Shown piece by piece: positions 1-8,624 of a stretch of 64,000 nucleotides of DNA. The position numbers and the translations under genes are program-made. Position 1 is the first letter of the stretch. Each line of letters begins with the position of its first letter. The stretch lies in the NCBI RefSeq assembly GCF_010671925.1, contig NZ_JAAHIH010000001.1, forward strand, positions 186,001-250,000, given 5' to 3'. The notes under the pieces are model-generated. The model did no database searches. It was not told where the DNA came from and was given only the letters and a program-made list of their open reading frames with translations. The stretch is from Moorena sp. SIOASIH. GTDB taxonomy: Bacteria; Cyanobacteriota; Cyanobacteriia; Cyanobacteriales; Coleofasciculaceae.

Positions 1-239
1 CTACTGCCATCACTTTGGGCATAGACTAAGCTTGTAGTTAACCCAATGGAAATACTACAGCTGAGGAATAATAGTAGGACTAGAGAATATCTTGGGAACG
101 AAGGCCGAGGATGATTTGCTTTAGCATCGAACCTCCTCGAAGTAGAGGCTTGATTAGCGCTAGAGTGACCATCTGATGGCTGTGACCTAGGATTTTTTTT
201 GGGTAGATGGGCAAAAGCCTTGCGAAAAAAGGGTGTCAT
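1..239 (-). CDS. N-terminus of an exported or membrane-anchored protein (truncated by the window edge)
   Basis: An open frame runs from an ATG at 239 to the left edge with no stop, giving 79 codons. The first 45 or so residues are hydrophilic and rich in Ser, Arg and Pro. They are followed by a strongly hydrophobic run (LVLLLFLSCSISIGL) and then VYAQSDGS, which resembles a signal-peptidase site after the Ala of VYA. The long charged N-region before the hydrophobic core is unusual for a signal peptide but is common in cyanobacterial secreted proteins. The mature protein lies outside the window, so no function can be given. No convincing Shine-Dalgarno sequence precedes the ATG, so a later start nearer the hydrophobic core is possible. 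Confidence 0.6.
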   Translation of the reverse strand, partial: MTPFFRKAFAHLPKKNPRSQPSDGHSSANQASTSRRFDAKANHPRPSFPRYSLVLLLFLSCSISIGLTTSLVYAQSDGS

Positions 240-926
240 CAGCAGAACGTTTTAACTCTGATTAAAAATTAAATTGCCGCATGGGATGTTTAGCTATTGA
301 TACAAGGCTAGCGCTACCTAATCCGGAGCAAGCTAGTTGGATTACCAGCGGTTGAATAAAAATCAGATACACCCTTGAGTGACGAGAATCTGGGGAACGG
401 AATCCTCATCTATGCCAACCTTTTCGATCGGCAAGCTTCCGCAGTCTTTGAGTTAAATCTACCACAGGCTTCTAGGACATTGCCCCTAGAATAAAAGTTC
501 AGTAAAGTTGCTTGACAAATTAAATTTTATATGCATTAAGGAAAATCCCTGGATTGGTATCGGGTTTCTAAATGAATTGTAAACAGCGATTACAGTTGTT
601 TCGATTTCCAAAAATCTCTATATAGTTGATTAGATCTTGCCTCTTGCCTCTTGCCTCTTGCCTCTTGCCTCAGGGATTCTGTTCACAACTCAAATACAAA
701 TGGGAGAATTTTTGATGCCATATTCCCGACTCCCGACTCCCGACTCCCGACTCCCGACTCCCGACTCCCGATTCCCTTTGCTATTGTGATCCAGATCACA
801 CCAATTGCTCTGGAAAATCACTAAGGTGGGTGAGCTAAGTCGGTGCAGTGAAATTATTCTGGACTGTAGTATATTCACATCAACTTTAAAGAAGGTTTAG
901 ATAACTGCTGGAGGAAATAGGTAATT
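240..926. other. Intergenic region; two tandem arrays, no gene seen
   Basis: No coding frame with a start, ribosome binding site and cyanobacterial composition was found. Positions 642-672 hold tandem CTCTTGC units. Positions 724-774 hold tandem ACTCCCG/GATTCCCG units on the plus strand. The left flank of the second array (GAGAATTTTTGATGCCATATTCCC-type sequence, 702-727) recurs inverted next to the array at 9540. It therefore belongs to a dispersed family rather than being a local repeat. The 5' untranslated region of the minus-strand gene at 1-239 lies in 240-500. Confidence 0.5.
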
Positions 927-1028
927 ATGAGTAATCAACAGATTCGCTTTGCTACTATCACCGTTATTGATATCGCTCTGTTGTTTAGCGCCCCCCTGTT
1001 GGTACAATTTATTTCACGGATGCCCTGA
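927..1028 (+). CDS. 33-residue single-span membrane peptide, copy 1 of 3
   Basis: A short ORF beginning MSNQQIRFATIT and ending FISRMP. A GGAGGAAAT ribosome binding site stands a few bases before the ATG. After a polar N-terminus of seven residues, the rest is one hydrophobic helix (ITVIDIALLFSAPLLVQFI) closed by a short SRMP tail. The same ORF with the same leader sequence occurs twice more downstream. Differences between copies are almost all silent (CAG/CAA, TTT/TTC, ACC/ACT, CTG/TTG), with one Asn/Ser change, which argues that the peptide is translated. I do not recognise a family. Size, single helix and tandem multiplication recall small type I toxins (Ldr, Fst) or small membrane-complex subunits, but this is only an analogy. 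Confidence 0.65.
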   Translation: MSNQQIRFATITVIDIALLFSAPLLVQFISRMP

Positions 1029-1108
1029 AGGTGTTTCAAGGAAGCAGGCAGTGTCGAGTAGGTTTAACAAAATTTAAGATACCTTGATAAATGAGGAAAT
1101 AAGTAATT

Positions 1109-1210
1109 ATGAGTAGTCAACAAATTCGCTTCGCTACTATCACTGTTATTGATATCGCTCTGTTGTTTAGCGCCCCCCTGTTGGTACAATTCATTTCACG
1201 GATGCCCTGA
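1109..1210 (+). CDS. 33-residue single-span membrane peptide, copy 2 of 3
   Basis: Second copy, beginning MSSQQIRFATIT. The upstream block (AATGAGGAAATAAGTAATT) repeats that of the other two copies, so the duplicated unit includes the ribosome binding site. Its ATG lies 182 bp after that of copy 1. The protein differs from copy 1 only by Ser for Asn at residue 3, and the nucleotide differences are otherwise at third positions. No separate promoter is evident, and a single transcript across the three copies is the simplest reading. Confidence 0.65.
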   Translation: MSSQQIRFATITVIDIALLFSAPLLVQFISRMP

Positions 1211-1284
1211 AGGTGTTTCAAGGGAGCTTGAGACCAGGGTTAACAAAATTTAATGTACCTTGATAAATGAGGAAATAGGTAATT

Positions 1285-1386
1285 ATGAGTAGTCAACAGA
1301 TTCGCTTCGCTACTATCACCGTTATTGATATCGCTTTGTTGTTTAGCGCCCCCCTGTTGGTACAATTTATTTCACGGATGCCCTGA
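1285..1386 (+). CDS. 33-residue single-span membrane peptide, copy 3 of 3
   Basis: Third copy, identical in protein sequence to copy 2, starting 176 bp after it. The leader GAGGAAATAGGTAATT is conserved. After the stop the sequence again follows copy 1 (TTTCAAGGAAGCAGGCAGTG, 1393-1412) for about 50 bases before an array of GGGAGTA units begins. The duplicated block therefore reaches beyond the ORF on both sides. Confidence 0.65.
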   Translation: MSSQQIRFATITVIDIALLFSAPLLVQFISRMP

Positions 1387-1446
1387 GAGAGTTTCAAGGA
1401 AGCAGGCAGTGTCGAGTAGGTTTAACAAAATTTAAGGTACCTTATA

Positions 1447-1873
1447 TAGTAAAGGGAATAGGGAGTAGGGAGTAGGGAGTAGGGAAGAAAAATTATCAAA
1501 ACTTCGACGCGGATTGTTATCAATATAATATAAAGGCCGTTGCGTCAGTCTCTGAATGAATAGGAGTAGAGTGGGCATCCTGCCCGCAGGAAAATAAGCA
1601 TGAAACTGGCTTGATGCCAGTTCCACCAAGCTCTCCATTCCACAGGTGCGCTGAAAATCATTCCATTATAGAGTGGGCATCCTGCCCGCACCAAAATAGA
1701 TTGAAACTGGCTTGATGCCAGTTCCACCAAGCTCTCCATTCCACAGGTTCCCTTAAAATCATTCCATTATAGAGTGGGCATCCTGCCCCCAGGAAAATAA
1801 GCATGAAACTGGCTTGATGCCAGTTCCACCAAGATCCCCATTCCACAGGTGCGCTTAAAATCATTCCATTATT
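1447..1873. repeat. GGGAGTA array plus three ~102-bp hairpin repeats
   Basis: Positions 1452-1485 are tandem GGGAGTA units. Positions 1567-1873 hold three direct repeats (starting near 1567, 1670 and 1772). Each contains two small palindromes, GGGCATCCTGCCC and CTGGCTTGATGCCAG, followed by TTCCACCAAG. The second palindrome plus TTCCACC recurs at 34083-34330, so it is a genome-wide family. Open frames on the minus strand here come from the repeat having no stops and are not genes. Confidence 0.75.
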
Positions 1874-1963
1874 AAGCAACGGCATATAAAGCGCTATTTT
1901 CGATAACAATTGTTGTAAACTGAAAGTTGTTGTCAAATTCGGCAAGTTTACTCTACTAACTTG

Positions 1964-2368
1964 ATGACTACACTTACATCAGAAGAGATTTCAAACTTAC
2001 ATTCCGAACTGGCCAATAATCCAGAAGCGCTAGAAGCTCTTGACGTAATCGAAGAGTGGGATGGTGATTTAGCTGATGCTGCTGAATCCCTAGCCACTCG
2101 GAATGGGATTGAAGGGGTAGAAGATAATGCTGACTTGCGTTGGTTTACTGAGATACTTCGGAAATGTCATGGTTATATCTGTCAGCCGAAATATCAAAAT
2201 TTGAGAGAAAAACACTTGCCTGCACTTATACCAGTAATAGCTGATTTCTTGGCGGGATTACTAGGGTGTCCACCGGTAGTAGCCGGAATAGTTGCTACTC
2301 CATTTGCTATCTATATCCAGGAAGAAGGCATGGAAAAATTTTGCAATTCTTACGATCCTAACCCCTAA
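1964..2368 (+). CDS. Hypothetical acidic protein, 134 aa
   Basis: I do not recognise this protein. I start it at the ATG at 1964, because the upstream TTG at 1961 adds only one residue. The N-terminal half (to about residue 70) is acidic and helical, with a run rich in Glu, Asp, Ala and Leu. The middle has a Cys-containing stretch (RKCHGYICQPKY). A hydrophobic segment (IPVIADFLAGLLGCPPVVAGIV, about residues 91-112, split here by Pro) could be a membrane or buried helix. It converges with the CHAT gene, and the two stops overlap by 4 bp, so the genes share a 3' boundary. A role linked to the CHAT protein is possible but nothing in the sequence shows it. Confidence 0.6.
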   Translation: MTTLTSEEISNLHSELANNPEALEALDVIEEWDGDLADAAESLATRNGIEGVEDNADLRWFTEILRKCHGYICQPKYQNLREKHLPALIPVIADFLAGLLGCPPVVAGIVATPFAIYIQEEGMEKFCNSYDPNP

Positions 2369-5300
2369 GTACCTGTGGCGACCGAAGCGGCCCAATAATA
2401 GGGGTTAGCAAAAGGATAGGGTTGGCGGTTAATGGCAGCATATAGTAAGTCATTGAATTTGCGACGATTGCGCTTATTGTTTTCAAATATTTCAGCCATC
2501 AAACCTTGAAATTGTTGGCTTTCTTGGATTCTTACCAAGGTTTTACTGTTCAGTGTTCGTAACCAGAATTGGGCGTTAACTAAGGCAGTTGAAACTTCTC
2601 CATCTTCTAATGTTGGCAGTCGTTTGAGGTTTTTGTAGAATTTGATCACTAACAAAGCAGTGGCTAGAGGATCCACTGTCCAGAGGGTGCTGACAACGCT
2701 AGGGCTACCTGCATAGAGAAAACCGCTAGGCAAACCAATATATTCATCTAAACCACTAGGTAAGCCAGTATCTTCGTCTTCGTTACTTGAAAGGGTCATC
2801 CCAGTTTCACAGGCAGAAAAGCCGACAATACGACATTGATTGAGATCAAGTTTAAAAATTTTGTACAAGGTTAGGTCTGCATCTGCTAGAAGTAGGGCTG
2901 ATTCTAAGGGAGATTTAGGCTCGAACTTGCCATGACAAGAAAAGTGGACACAGTGAGCAGAGCGGAGTTGCTTGATATTTTGATTTAGTTTGGCTTCTGT
3001 TGCCTCTGCTTCAGCAAGAACTATACTGTGGTTTGGGTCAAAGTATTGTCGGATTTTATCAACTTCTAGTTTTGAGCCAGGCAAAGGTTTTGCTTCAGGT
3101 CTAGTTGGGTTTTGGATAGCAAATAAGTTATTGAAGTCGGGGCGATGTTGTTGTTTTGTTAGTTTCAGTAACTGGCTACTAGGGGCATAACTTACGCCTC
3201 TTTCAAAGCGGTCGATAAGTAAATTACCTTTTGATAACGGTAGAGCGTGGAGGGGAAACAAATGCAGGAAACGATGGGGCACTAGAATTAAGCGATCGCA
3301 TTTACCCCCTTGTTTCTCAAATACTCGATCAATCTCAGAAATAATGTTATCAATATCTAATATTGTAGCCAGTTTCTCCAGGCGAGAGGATAGAGTTTTT
3401 ATCCATGGGTCTTTGTTGTCGCGGTAGGCATTGCTATAGTCTTTATCCCACTCTTCCAAGGTTTTCAGCTTTTCAGCAGAGGATGATACAACTATGGGCT
3501 GCTGACTGTGACTGGTGACAATAAAGGTAAGAATGTTATCCCTGGTAACATACCACTCAATCATAGCGGTGCCTGGATCAATCAGGCTCTGAATATCCTT
3601 AAACGGAATAGTTTCCACGGTTTGAGTTAGACTGAAATTGGGGTCATAGTTATCATTGATTTGCTTTAGTACCTGATCTAGCTGCTGTCGCGACTGCTGT
3701 AATTCTTGCTGTAGTTGTTTCCGTGACTCCTCTAAAGATTGTCGTTGCTGTTGTTGTTTGTCATCCCTATTTCCTGATAGTTTCTCAAAAACTACTTGTA
3801 ACTGTTTTTCCAAGGATGGAATGTTTCGACGCAGTTGATCTAACTCGGTGATTATCCCTTGGGGCACATTACCTTTAGGATAAAGGTCGCGGTTGGTGAG
3901 CAGTTGCACTAGGTCCCGGGCTTTGCTGCGTTCGACTGTTTCGATGGCTTTATCGTTCTGTTCTATATTGATATAGGCTTGCACTAGTTTGTGATAAACG
4001 TCAATTGCCATTGACATAATCTCTTGGCGACTTTGATCGGTGCTTGCCGAACTGCGACTGATTTCGACTGCTGTGATTCCTTGTTCGTAGGCATCGATGG
4101 CTGGTTGCCAGTTACCTTGGGTGAAGTGGAGGTTGCCTAAGTTGCGGGAAGTTCGGAGACAGTTAATCGGATCGGCTTCCAGGGTGTAAACTTCTAATGC
4201 TAGTTGGTATGCAGCAATCGCTTTTTCCAGATTCAATGTCCTGTTGCCACTGATTCTTTTACTGTAGGCAAGGCCCAGGTTGTTTTGAGTCATTGCCCAC
4301 TCAATAGGGAAGTCTTGTTTGGTGTAAACTGACAAGCCTAGTTGGTATGCAGCAATCGCTTTTTTCAGATTCTTAGCCCTCTTGCCACTGATTCTGTCAC
4401 AGTAGGTATTGCCCAGGTTGCTTTGAATCCCTGCCCAATTGATGCGGAAGTCTTGTTTGGTGTAAACTGATAAGGCTAGTTTGAATGCAACAATCGCTTT
4501 TTCGACATTCAATGCCTTGTCATCGCGGATTCTGGAAAGGTAGGCATTGCCCAGGTTGTTTTGAGTGGTAGCCCAATCGATGCGGAAGTTTTGTTTGGTG
4601 CGAATGGACAAAGCTAGTTCGAATGCTTCAATCGCTTTTTCGAGATTCAATGCCCTGTCGCCACGGATTCTTTCACGGTAGGCAACACCCAGGTTGTTTT
4701 GAGTGATTGCCCATTGGATTGGGAAGTTTTGTTTGGTGTAAACTGACAAGGCTAAGTGGTATGCTTCAATGGCTTTTTCCAGATTCAATGGCCTGTCGTC
4801 ATGAATTCTGTCAAGGTAGGCATTGCCCAAGTTGGTTTGAGTTGATGCCCAATCTTGGGGTAAGTCTTCTTTGGTGCGAACTGACAAGGCTTGTTGGAAT
4901 GCTTCAATAGCAAGTTCTAGATTCAATGCCCTGTCGCCACGGATTCTGTAAAGGTAGGCATTGCCCAGGTTGTTTTGAGTCGTTGCCCAATCTTGGGGTA
5001 AGTCTGATTTGGTGCGAACTGACAATGCTAGTTGGTATGCTTCAATAGCAAGTTCTAGATTCAATGCCCTGTCGCCACGGATTCTTCCACGGTAGGCAGC
5101 ACCCAGGTTGGTTTGAGTTGATGCCCAATCAATGGGGAAGTCTTTTTTGGTATAAACTGACAAGGCTAGTTGGTATGCTTCAATAGCAAGTTCTAGATCT
5201 GAGGGGGTAACATGAGCCCTGAAAAGCTTATTATATAAGGCTTTGAGGCCGGTTATCTTAGCCAAGATAAACTCACAAATTGACCCTACTTTGATGTTCT

Positions 5301-6903
5301 GGAAGCTCAAACCCTGATAACTACGTCCAAGGTCAGTCCAAAACACCATGTATCTTTTTGTAACATATCGGCTGAACGTATTACCCAGTAAGGATTTCAG
5401 CTTGCATGTCACCCCCTCAGGTTCTAGATTCAATGCCCTGTTGTCGCGGATTCTGTTTCTGTAGGCTTCCCCCAGGTTGTTTTGAGTCTGTGCCCACTCG
5501 TAAGGAAAGTCTGATTTGGTGCGAACTGACAAAGCTAATTGGTATGCTTCAATAGCAAGTTCTAGATTCAATGCCCTATTGTCGTGGATTCCGTCACTGT
5601 AGGCTGTGCCCAGGTTGTTTTGAGTTGTTGCCCACTCGTAGGGGAAGTCTTCTTTGGTGTAAACTGACAAAGCTCGTTGGTATGCAACAATTGCTTTTTC
5701 GAAATTATCAGCCCTGTCACCACGGATTCTGTCACTGTAGGCATTGCCCAGGTTGTTTTGAGTCTCTGCCCAATCTTGGGGGAAGTCTTTTTTGGTGCGA
5801 ACCGACAAGGCTAGTTGGTACGCGGCAATGGCTTGTTCTAGATTCTCAGCTATGTTATCGCGGATTCTGTTTCTGTAGGCTTCCCCCAGGTTGTTTTGAG
5901 TCATTGCCCAATCGATGGGAAAGTCTTCTTGGGTCCAAACTGACAAAGCTAGTTGGTATGCTTCAATTGCTTTTTCCAGATTCAATGCCCTATTGTCGTG
6001 GATTCTGTCACGGTAGGCATTGCCCAGGTTGTTTTGAGTCGTTGCCCACTCGTCGGGGAAGTCTTCTTGGGTCCAAACTGACAAAGCTAGTTGGTATGCT
6101 TCAATTGCTTTTTCCAGATTCAATGCTCTGTCGCCACGGATTCTGTCACGGTAGGCAGCACCCAGGTTAGTTTGAGTTATTCCCCACTGGATGGGGAAGT
6201 CTGATTTGGTGTAAACGGACAAAGCTCGTTGGTATTGGGCAATGGCTTTTTCGAGATTCAATGCCCTGTCGTGGCGGATTCTCTCACAGTAGGAATTGCC
6301 CAAGTTGTAGTGAATCGCTGCCCAACTTTCCGGATTACTTTCACTGGTAAAAACTGTTAGCACCACTTCGCAACCAGCTATGGCGATTTCGATGTTATTG
6401 GCTTTATTACCCAGAGGAAAATCCTTGATCAGGTTGCTGAATTCTCCAATAACTTTAGCGATGTATTCTGCTGTTTCTGGTTTCGCTTCTGAGAATTTAA
6501 CACTTGTCCACCTTTGCAGGATATCGATAAAGTTATCATCGAGTTTGTCTAGGTTTGCTTCCAAAAGTTGGTACACGACTTTGGGGTCACCATTGCTGTT
6601 ACCAGTTGCTTGCAATATCTGTTTAAATAATTTCAGATAGTCTTGGGATGAAGCATTAGCTGAAGTAGGATTTTCTGAGATTCCCAGAATTTTTAAAAGC
6701 TCACTCCTGAGACTGAGTAAAAAGTCAGCCCTGTCTTGCTCGCCATTTGCTGCTAGTTTTTCTGCTACTTGTGCCATGACCTGCAATAACTCTGCATCTA
6801 CTAACTCGCGGTTGCTCTCAATAATTTGGACTAGCTCACTGCTGGAACAAGTTAACAGTTGGTCGATCAAGTTGACGTATGCTTGTAATCTTTGTTCGTC
6901 CAT
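2365..6903 (-). CDS. TPR-repeat CHAT-domain protease-like protein, 1512 aa
   Basis: After a helical N-terminal region (about 190 residues) come about 15 TPR-type repeats of 42 residues, with the recurring pattern NLEKAIEAYQLALSV then W-TQNNLGNAY. A coiled-coil, Gln/Arg-rich linker follows, and then a C-terminal CHAT domain. The CHAT catalytic pair is intact: His in HFSCHG (about residue 1321) and Cys in SACETG (about 1364). CHAT is a caspase-like cysteine peptidase fold used in cyanobacterial regulated proteolysis and in some defence systems. The DNA repeats are nearly identical at 126-bp spacing, so copy number probably varies. One repeat is interrupted by 77 codons that come from a miniature mobile element (5199-5420) without breaking the frame. 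The ATG at 6903 has AAGGA just upstream. Confidence 0.9.
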   Translation of the reverse strand: MDEQRLQAYVNLIDQLLTCSSSELVQIIESNRELVDAELLQVMAQVAEKLAANGEQDRADFLLSLRSELLKILGISENPTSANASSQDYLKLFKQILQATGNSNGDPKVVYQLLEANLDKLDDNFIDILQRWTSVKFSEAKPETAEYIAKVIGEFSNLIKDFPLGNKANNIEIAIAGCEVVLTVFTSESNPESWAAIHYNLGNSYCERIRHDRALNLEKAIAQYQRALSVYTKSDFPIQWGITQTNLGAAYRDRIRGDRALNLEKAIEAYQLALSVWTQEDFPDEWATTQNNLGNAYRDRIHDNRALNLEKAIEAYQLALSVWTQEDFPIDWAMTQNNLGEAYRNRIRDNIAENLEQAIAAYQLALSVRTKKDFPQDWAETQNNLGNAYSDRIRGDRADNFEKAIVAYQRALSVYTKEDFPYEWATTQNNLGTAYSDGIHDNRALNLELAIEAYQLALSVRTKSDFPYEWAQTQNNLGEAYRNRIRDNRALNLEPEGVTCKLKSLLGNTFSRYVTKRYMVFWTDLGRSYQGLSFQNIKVGSICEFILAKITGLKALYNKLFRAHVTPSDLELAIEAYQLALSVYTKKDFPIDWASTQTNLGAAYRGRIRGDRALNLELAIEAYQLALSVRTKSDLPQDWATTQNNLGNAYLYRIRGDRALNLELAIEAFQQALSVRTKEDLPQDWASTQTNLGNAYLDRIHDDRPLNLEKAIEAYHLALSVYTKQNFPIQWAITQNNLGVAYRERIRGDRALNLEKAIEAFELALSIRTKQNFRIDWATTQNNLGNAYLSRIRDDKALNVEKAIVAFKLALSVYTKQDFRINWAGIQSNLGNTYCDRISGKRAKNLKKAIAAYQLGLSVYTKQDFPIEWAMTQNNLGLAYSKRISGNRTLNLEKAIAAYQLALEVYTLEADPINCLRTSRNLGNLHFTQGNWQPAIDAYEQGITAVEISRSSASTDQSRQEIMSMAIDVYHKLVQAYINIEQNDKAIETVERSKARDLVQLLTNRDLYPKGNVPQGIITELDQLRRNIPSLEKQLQVVFEKLSGNRDDKQQQQRQSLEESRKQLQQELQQSRQQLDQVLKQINDNYDPNFSLTQTVETIPFKDIQSLIDPGTAMIEWYVTRDNILTFIVTSHSQQPIVVSSSAEKLKTLEEWDKDYSNAYRDNKDPWIKTLSSRLEKLATILDIDNIISEIDRVFEKQGGKCDRLILVPHRFLHLFPLHALPLSKGNLLIDRFERGVSYAPSSQLLKLTKQQHRPDFNNLFAIQNPTRPEAKPLPGSKLEVDKIRQYFDPNHSIVLAEAEATEAKLNQNIKQLRSAHCVHFSCHGKFEPKSPLESALLLADADLTLYKIFKLDLNQCRIVGFSACETGMTLSSNEDEDTGLPSGLDEYIGLPSGFLYAGSPSVVSTLWTVDPLATALLVIKFYKNLKRLPTLEDGEVSTALVNAQFWLRTLNSKTLVRIQESQQFQGLMAEIFENNKRNRRKFNDLLYAAINRQPYPFANPYYWAASVATGT
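5199..5420. mobile_element. 222-bp MITE-like element inserted in frame in the TPR array
   Basis: The ends are inverted repeats: CTGAGGGGGTAACATG at the left and CATGTCACCCCCTCAG at the right, one mismatch in 16. The element is flanked by a 9-bp direct repeat, GTTCTAGAT (5190-5198 and 5421-5429). Without element and duplicate, the TPR repeat reads exactly like its neighbours. Element plus duplication is 231 bp, or 77 codons, and contains no stop in the host frame. It encodes no transposase of its own. Confidence 0.8.
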
Positions 6904-7756
6904 TTTTCCTTACCCCTACTCCCTACTCTCTGCTCCTAGTCAGTAGTTCACCGAATTGATAATTTCTTTAACTATAGCGCTTTCTAGAAAGCTGACCGCT
7001 GACCGCTGACTGCTGATAGCTCAAATTAACAACAAAAAAAATTCAGTCAAGTTCTGGTTAAACCCAAGTCTTGACCGAATTCTAAAGTGTAAACAAAAAT
7101 GAGTACACTTTAGGTCAACTCAATGAAATCAATTCTGATGAGTGACAGCTCCCACACTGAACTCAAAGAGTCAGTGTGGGCTTCCCAGCCAATCCAGCTA
7201 TTGCTTAGGAGGCGCTGGGCTTTAAGAACGGACTGCCCTCTCTTGATGCAGTCGCTCATGGGGGAAACCCCCAAGACCGCGCTGCATCGCTGCCGCTCTG
7301 TTTTTTTGGTCTTTTGTTTAATAATGTTTGACCAACTTTCCAGCATTTATGGCCTTTGGCCACGCTACGCGAACGGCTTTGAAAGTCAGTATTCCGAGTA
7401 TAACACATCGATTGGTCTTTTGTGAAAGACTCTGTGCAAAATTCATCCCTGGAGACGAAACCTTAGGATAGTGGAGCCTTAATCAAAAAGTTTTAACCCT
7501 TTTACGCATAACCGACTAACCATAAAGGCTCCACTATCCTTACGGTAACTTTAAACACTCATGCTGCGCATGTTCGTTGTGGGGCTTCTTTTGCCGGAAG
7601 CTAAAAACATTCCACCAGAGTTAGTCAGCAATTGCTGGAAAGCAACCACATTCTAACCTCCGATTTATGCTATTCCATACTACTTTATCCCGCTTCATAA
7701 AACAACTTTCAATCTTCATGGTGGCCAGGGCGTAAAAGCCCTGGCAAATTCCTATC
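6904..7756. other. Intergenic region with structured dispersed repeats, no gene seen
   Basis: Positions 6992-7018 hold GACCGCTGACTGCTGATAGC-type units. Positions 7245-7288 form a nested palindrome (outer GATGCAG/CTGCATC, inner GGGGGAAACCCCC). Positions 7354-7380 carry the dispersed GGCCACGCTACGCGAAC motif. Positions 7463-7542 are a long inverted repeat. Short ORFs on both strands across 7110-7425 follow the repeats and show no protein signature. Confidence 0.5.
7463..7542. repeat. Inverted repeat with 16-bp arms
   Basis: AGGATAGTGGAGCCTT (7465-7480) pairs perfectly with AAGGCTCCACTATCCT (7525-7540), with a loop of 44 bases. The arms lack a T-tract and no gene ends nearby. This is more likely a small dispersed element or the ends of one than a terminator. 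Confidence 0.55.
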
Positions 7757-7975
7757 CTAGTCTAGGTAAAAATATCGCACCAAAGTGGTCATCACCTCAC
7801 CAGGCTTTTCGGTGGGCTCGGGAGTGCTCCACTCGTAGGGATATGCATACTTAAGGGAATACAGAGCATTAATTGTATCGCGAACCTGTTTAGGAGTACC
7901 GATCAACAAGAGCTTGGATTTCTTAGGTTTGCGACCTTGGTTGTCCGGGGTGGGGGAAATGTTTTCAGTGATCAG
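7757..7975 (-). CDS. Small conserved-family protein, 72 aa, with a non-ATG start
   Basis: The frame on the minus strand reads ITENISPTPDNQGRKPKKSK, then a compact C-terminal domain ending in LVRYFYLD and a TAG stop. In-frame stops lie just upstream and there is no ATG, GTG or TTG near the 5' end. AGAGGA stands 6 bases before a CTG (7975) and 3 bases before an ATT (7978), so initiation at CTG or ATT is the best reading. Otherwise the start codon has been lost. The last 47 residues align without gaps to the C-terminus of the 84-residue protein at 34796-35050. They share the patterns L-YA, EWS/DWS, PT-PGE, TT and YxxLD. The function is unknown. Confidence 0.6.
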   Translation of the reverse strand: MITENISPTPDNQGRKPKKSKLLLIGTPKQVRDTINALYSLKYAYPYEWSTPEPTEKPGEVMTTLVRYFYLD

Positions 7976-8624
7976 AATCTTTCCTCTAAAGTGGTTATAT
8001 TATTAATTTATAAATAAATTATTTTATTGTCAAGGGGTTTGGGAATTTTTTTTTATTACGAAATATGGCCAATATTAGAGTGTAATAAGTGTGGGTAATG
8101 TAGTAATAACTAAGAGGGAATAGTATCAAAAAAAAGCTGATTATTTTCTGGCATTGTTATCATCAGCTTTTGGGTTATAGCGTTTATAAAATTTATGAGT
8201 TCAAAGTCCCCCTTGATAAGGGGGATTTAGGGGGATCCCTTTGTACCTCATGGCATAGAGAATTGCTATATTTGGTTTATAATGTAAACTATAAGCTATC
8301 AGCATCAGCCTAATGCTGATAGCTTAGTTAATTGGAGTTATTCTTGGTAATCATAAAAATAAGCTTTCTATCTTTGACGACAACAAAAGACAGAAAGCTG
8401 AAATAGCGATAGTATTTTTAGTTGAGATGTAAAGAAGGGAACAGGGAACAGTTGAGGGGATCTAAGGATGGGATGAATGCGATTGACCTAAGGTCACGCT
8501 ACGGGATTGACCTAAGGTCACGCTACGCGATCGCATTTCTTACTTGAGGCGATCCCATCCTTCGATACCCCATCTCCCCATCTCCCCATCTCCCCATCTC
8601 CCCACACTCTCTTCCGGAGGGGAA
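7976..8624. other. AT-rich intergenic region with hairpins and dispersed repeats
   Basis: No gene is seen. Positions 8205-8240 hold the CCCCCTTGATAAGGGGGATT dispersed palindrome. Positions 8293-8325 form a perfect 13-bp stem (AAGCTATCAGCAT/ATGCTGATAGCTT) with a 7-base loop. Positions 8361-8400 form a second stem around TCTATCTTTG/GACAGAAAGC with one mismatch. Positions 8490-8535 repeat GACCTAAGGTCACGCTACG twice. Positions 8567-8605 are CCCATCTC units just after the RTX gene stop. Confidence 0.5.
8293..8325. terminator. Perfect hairpin, possible bidirectional terminator
   Basis: A 13-bp perfect stem with loop CAGCCTA. It lies downstream of the minus-strand RTX gene (stop at 8625) by 300 bp, and no T-tract follows directly. 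The terminator role is an inference and a regulatory repeat is equally possible. Confidence 0.3.

Larger units (their letters stand above)
908..1442 (+). repeat. Three direct repeats of about 180 bp, each with one small ORF
   Basis: Units begin near 908, 1090 and 1266 and contain ribosome binding site, ORF and a conserved 3' stretch with TTTCAAGG and GTTTAACAAAATTTAA. The spacers differ slightly (copy 2 is shorter between ORF and next leader). The ORF is the best-conserved part of each unit. Confidence 0.8.

Noticed and set aside
5571..6170. 199-residue plus-strand frame inside the TPR gene
   Set aside because: It is the antisense of repetitive TPR codons and repeats with the same 126-bp period. 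There is no ribosome site.
7110..7425. Two opposed frames of 78 and 100 residues
   Set aside because: They cover a nested palindrome and a dispersed repeat and encode nothing recognisable.
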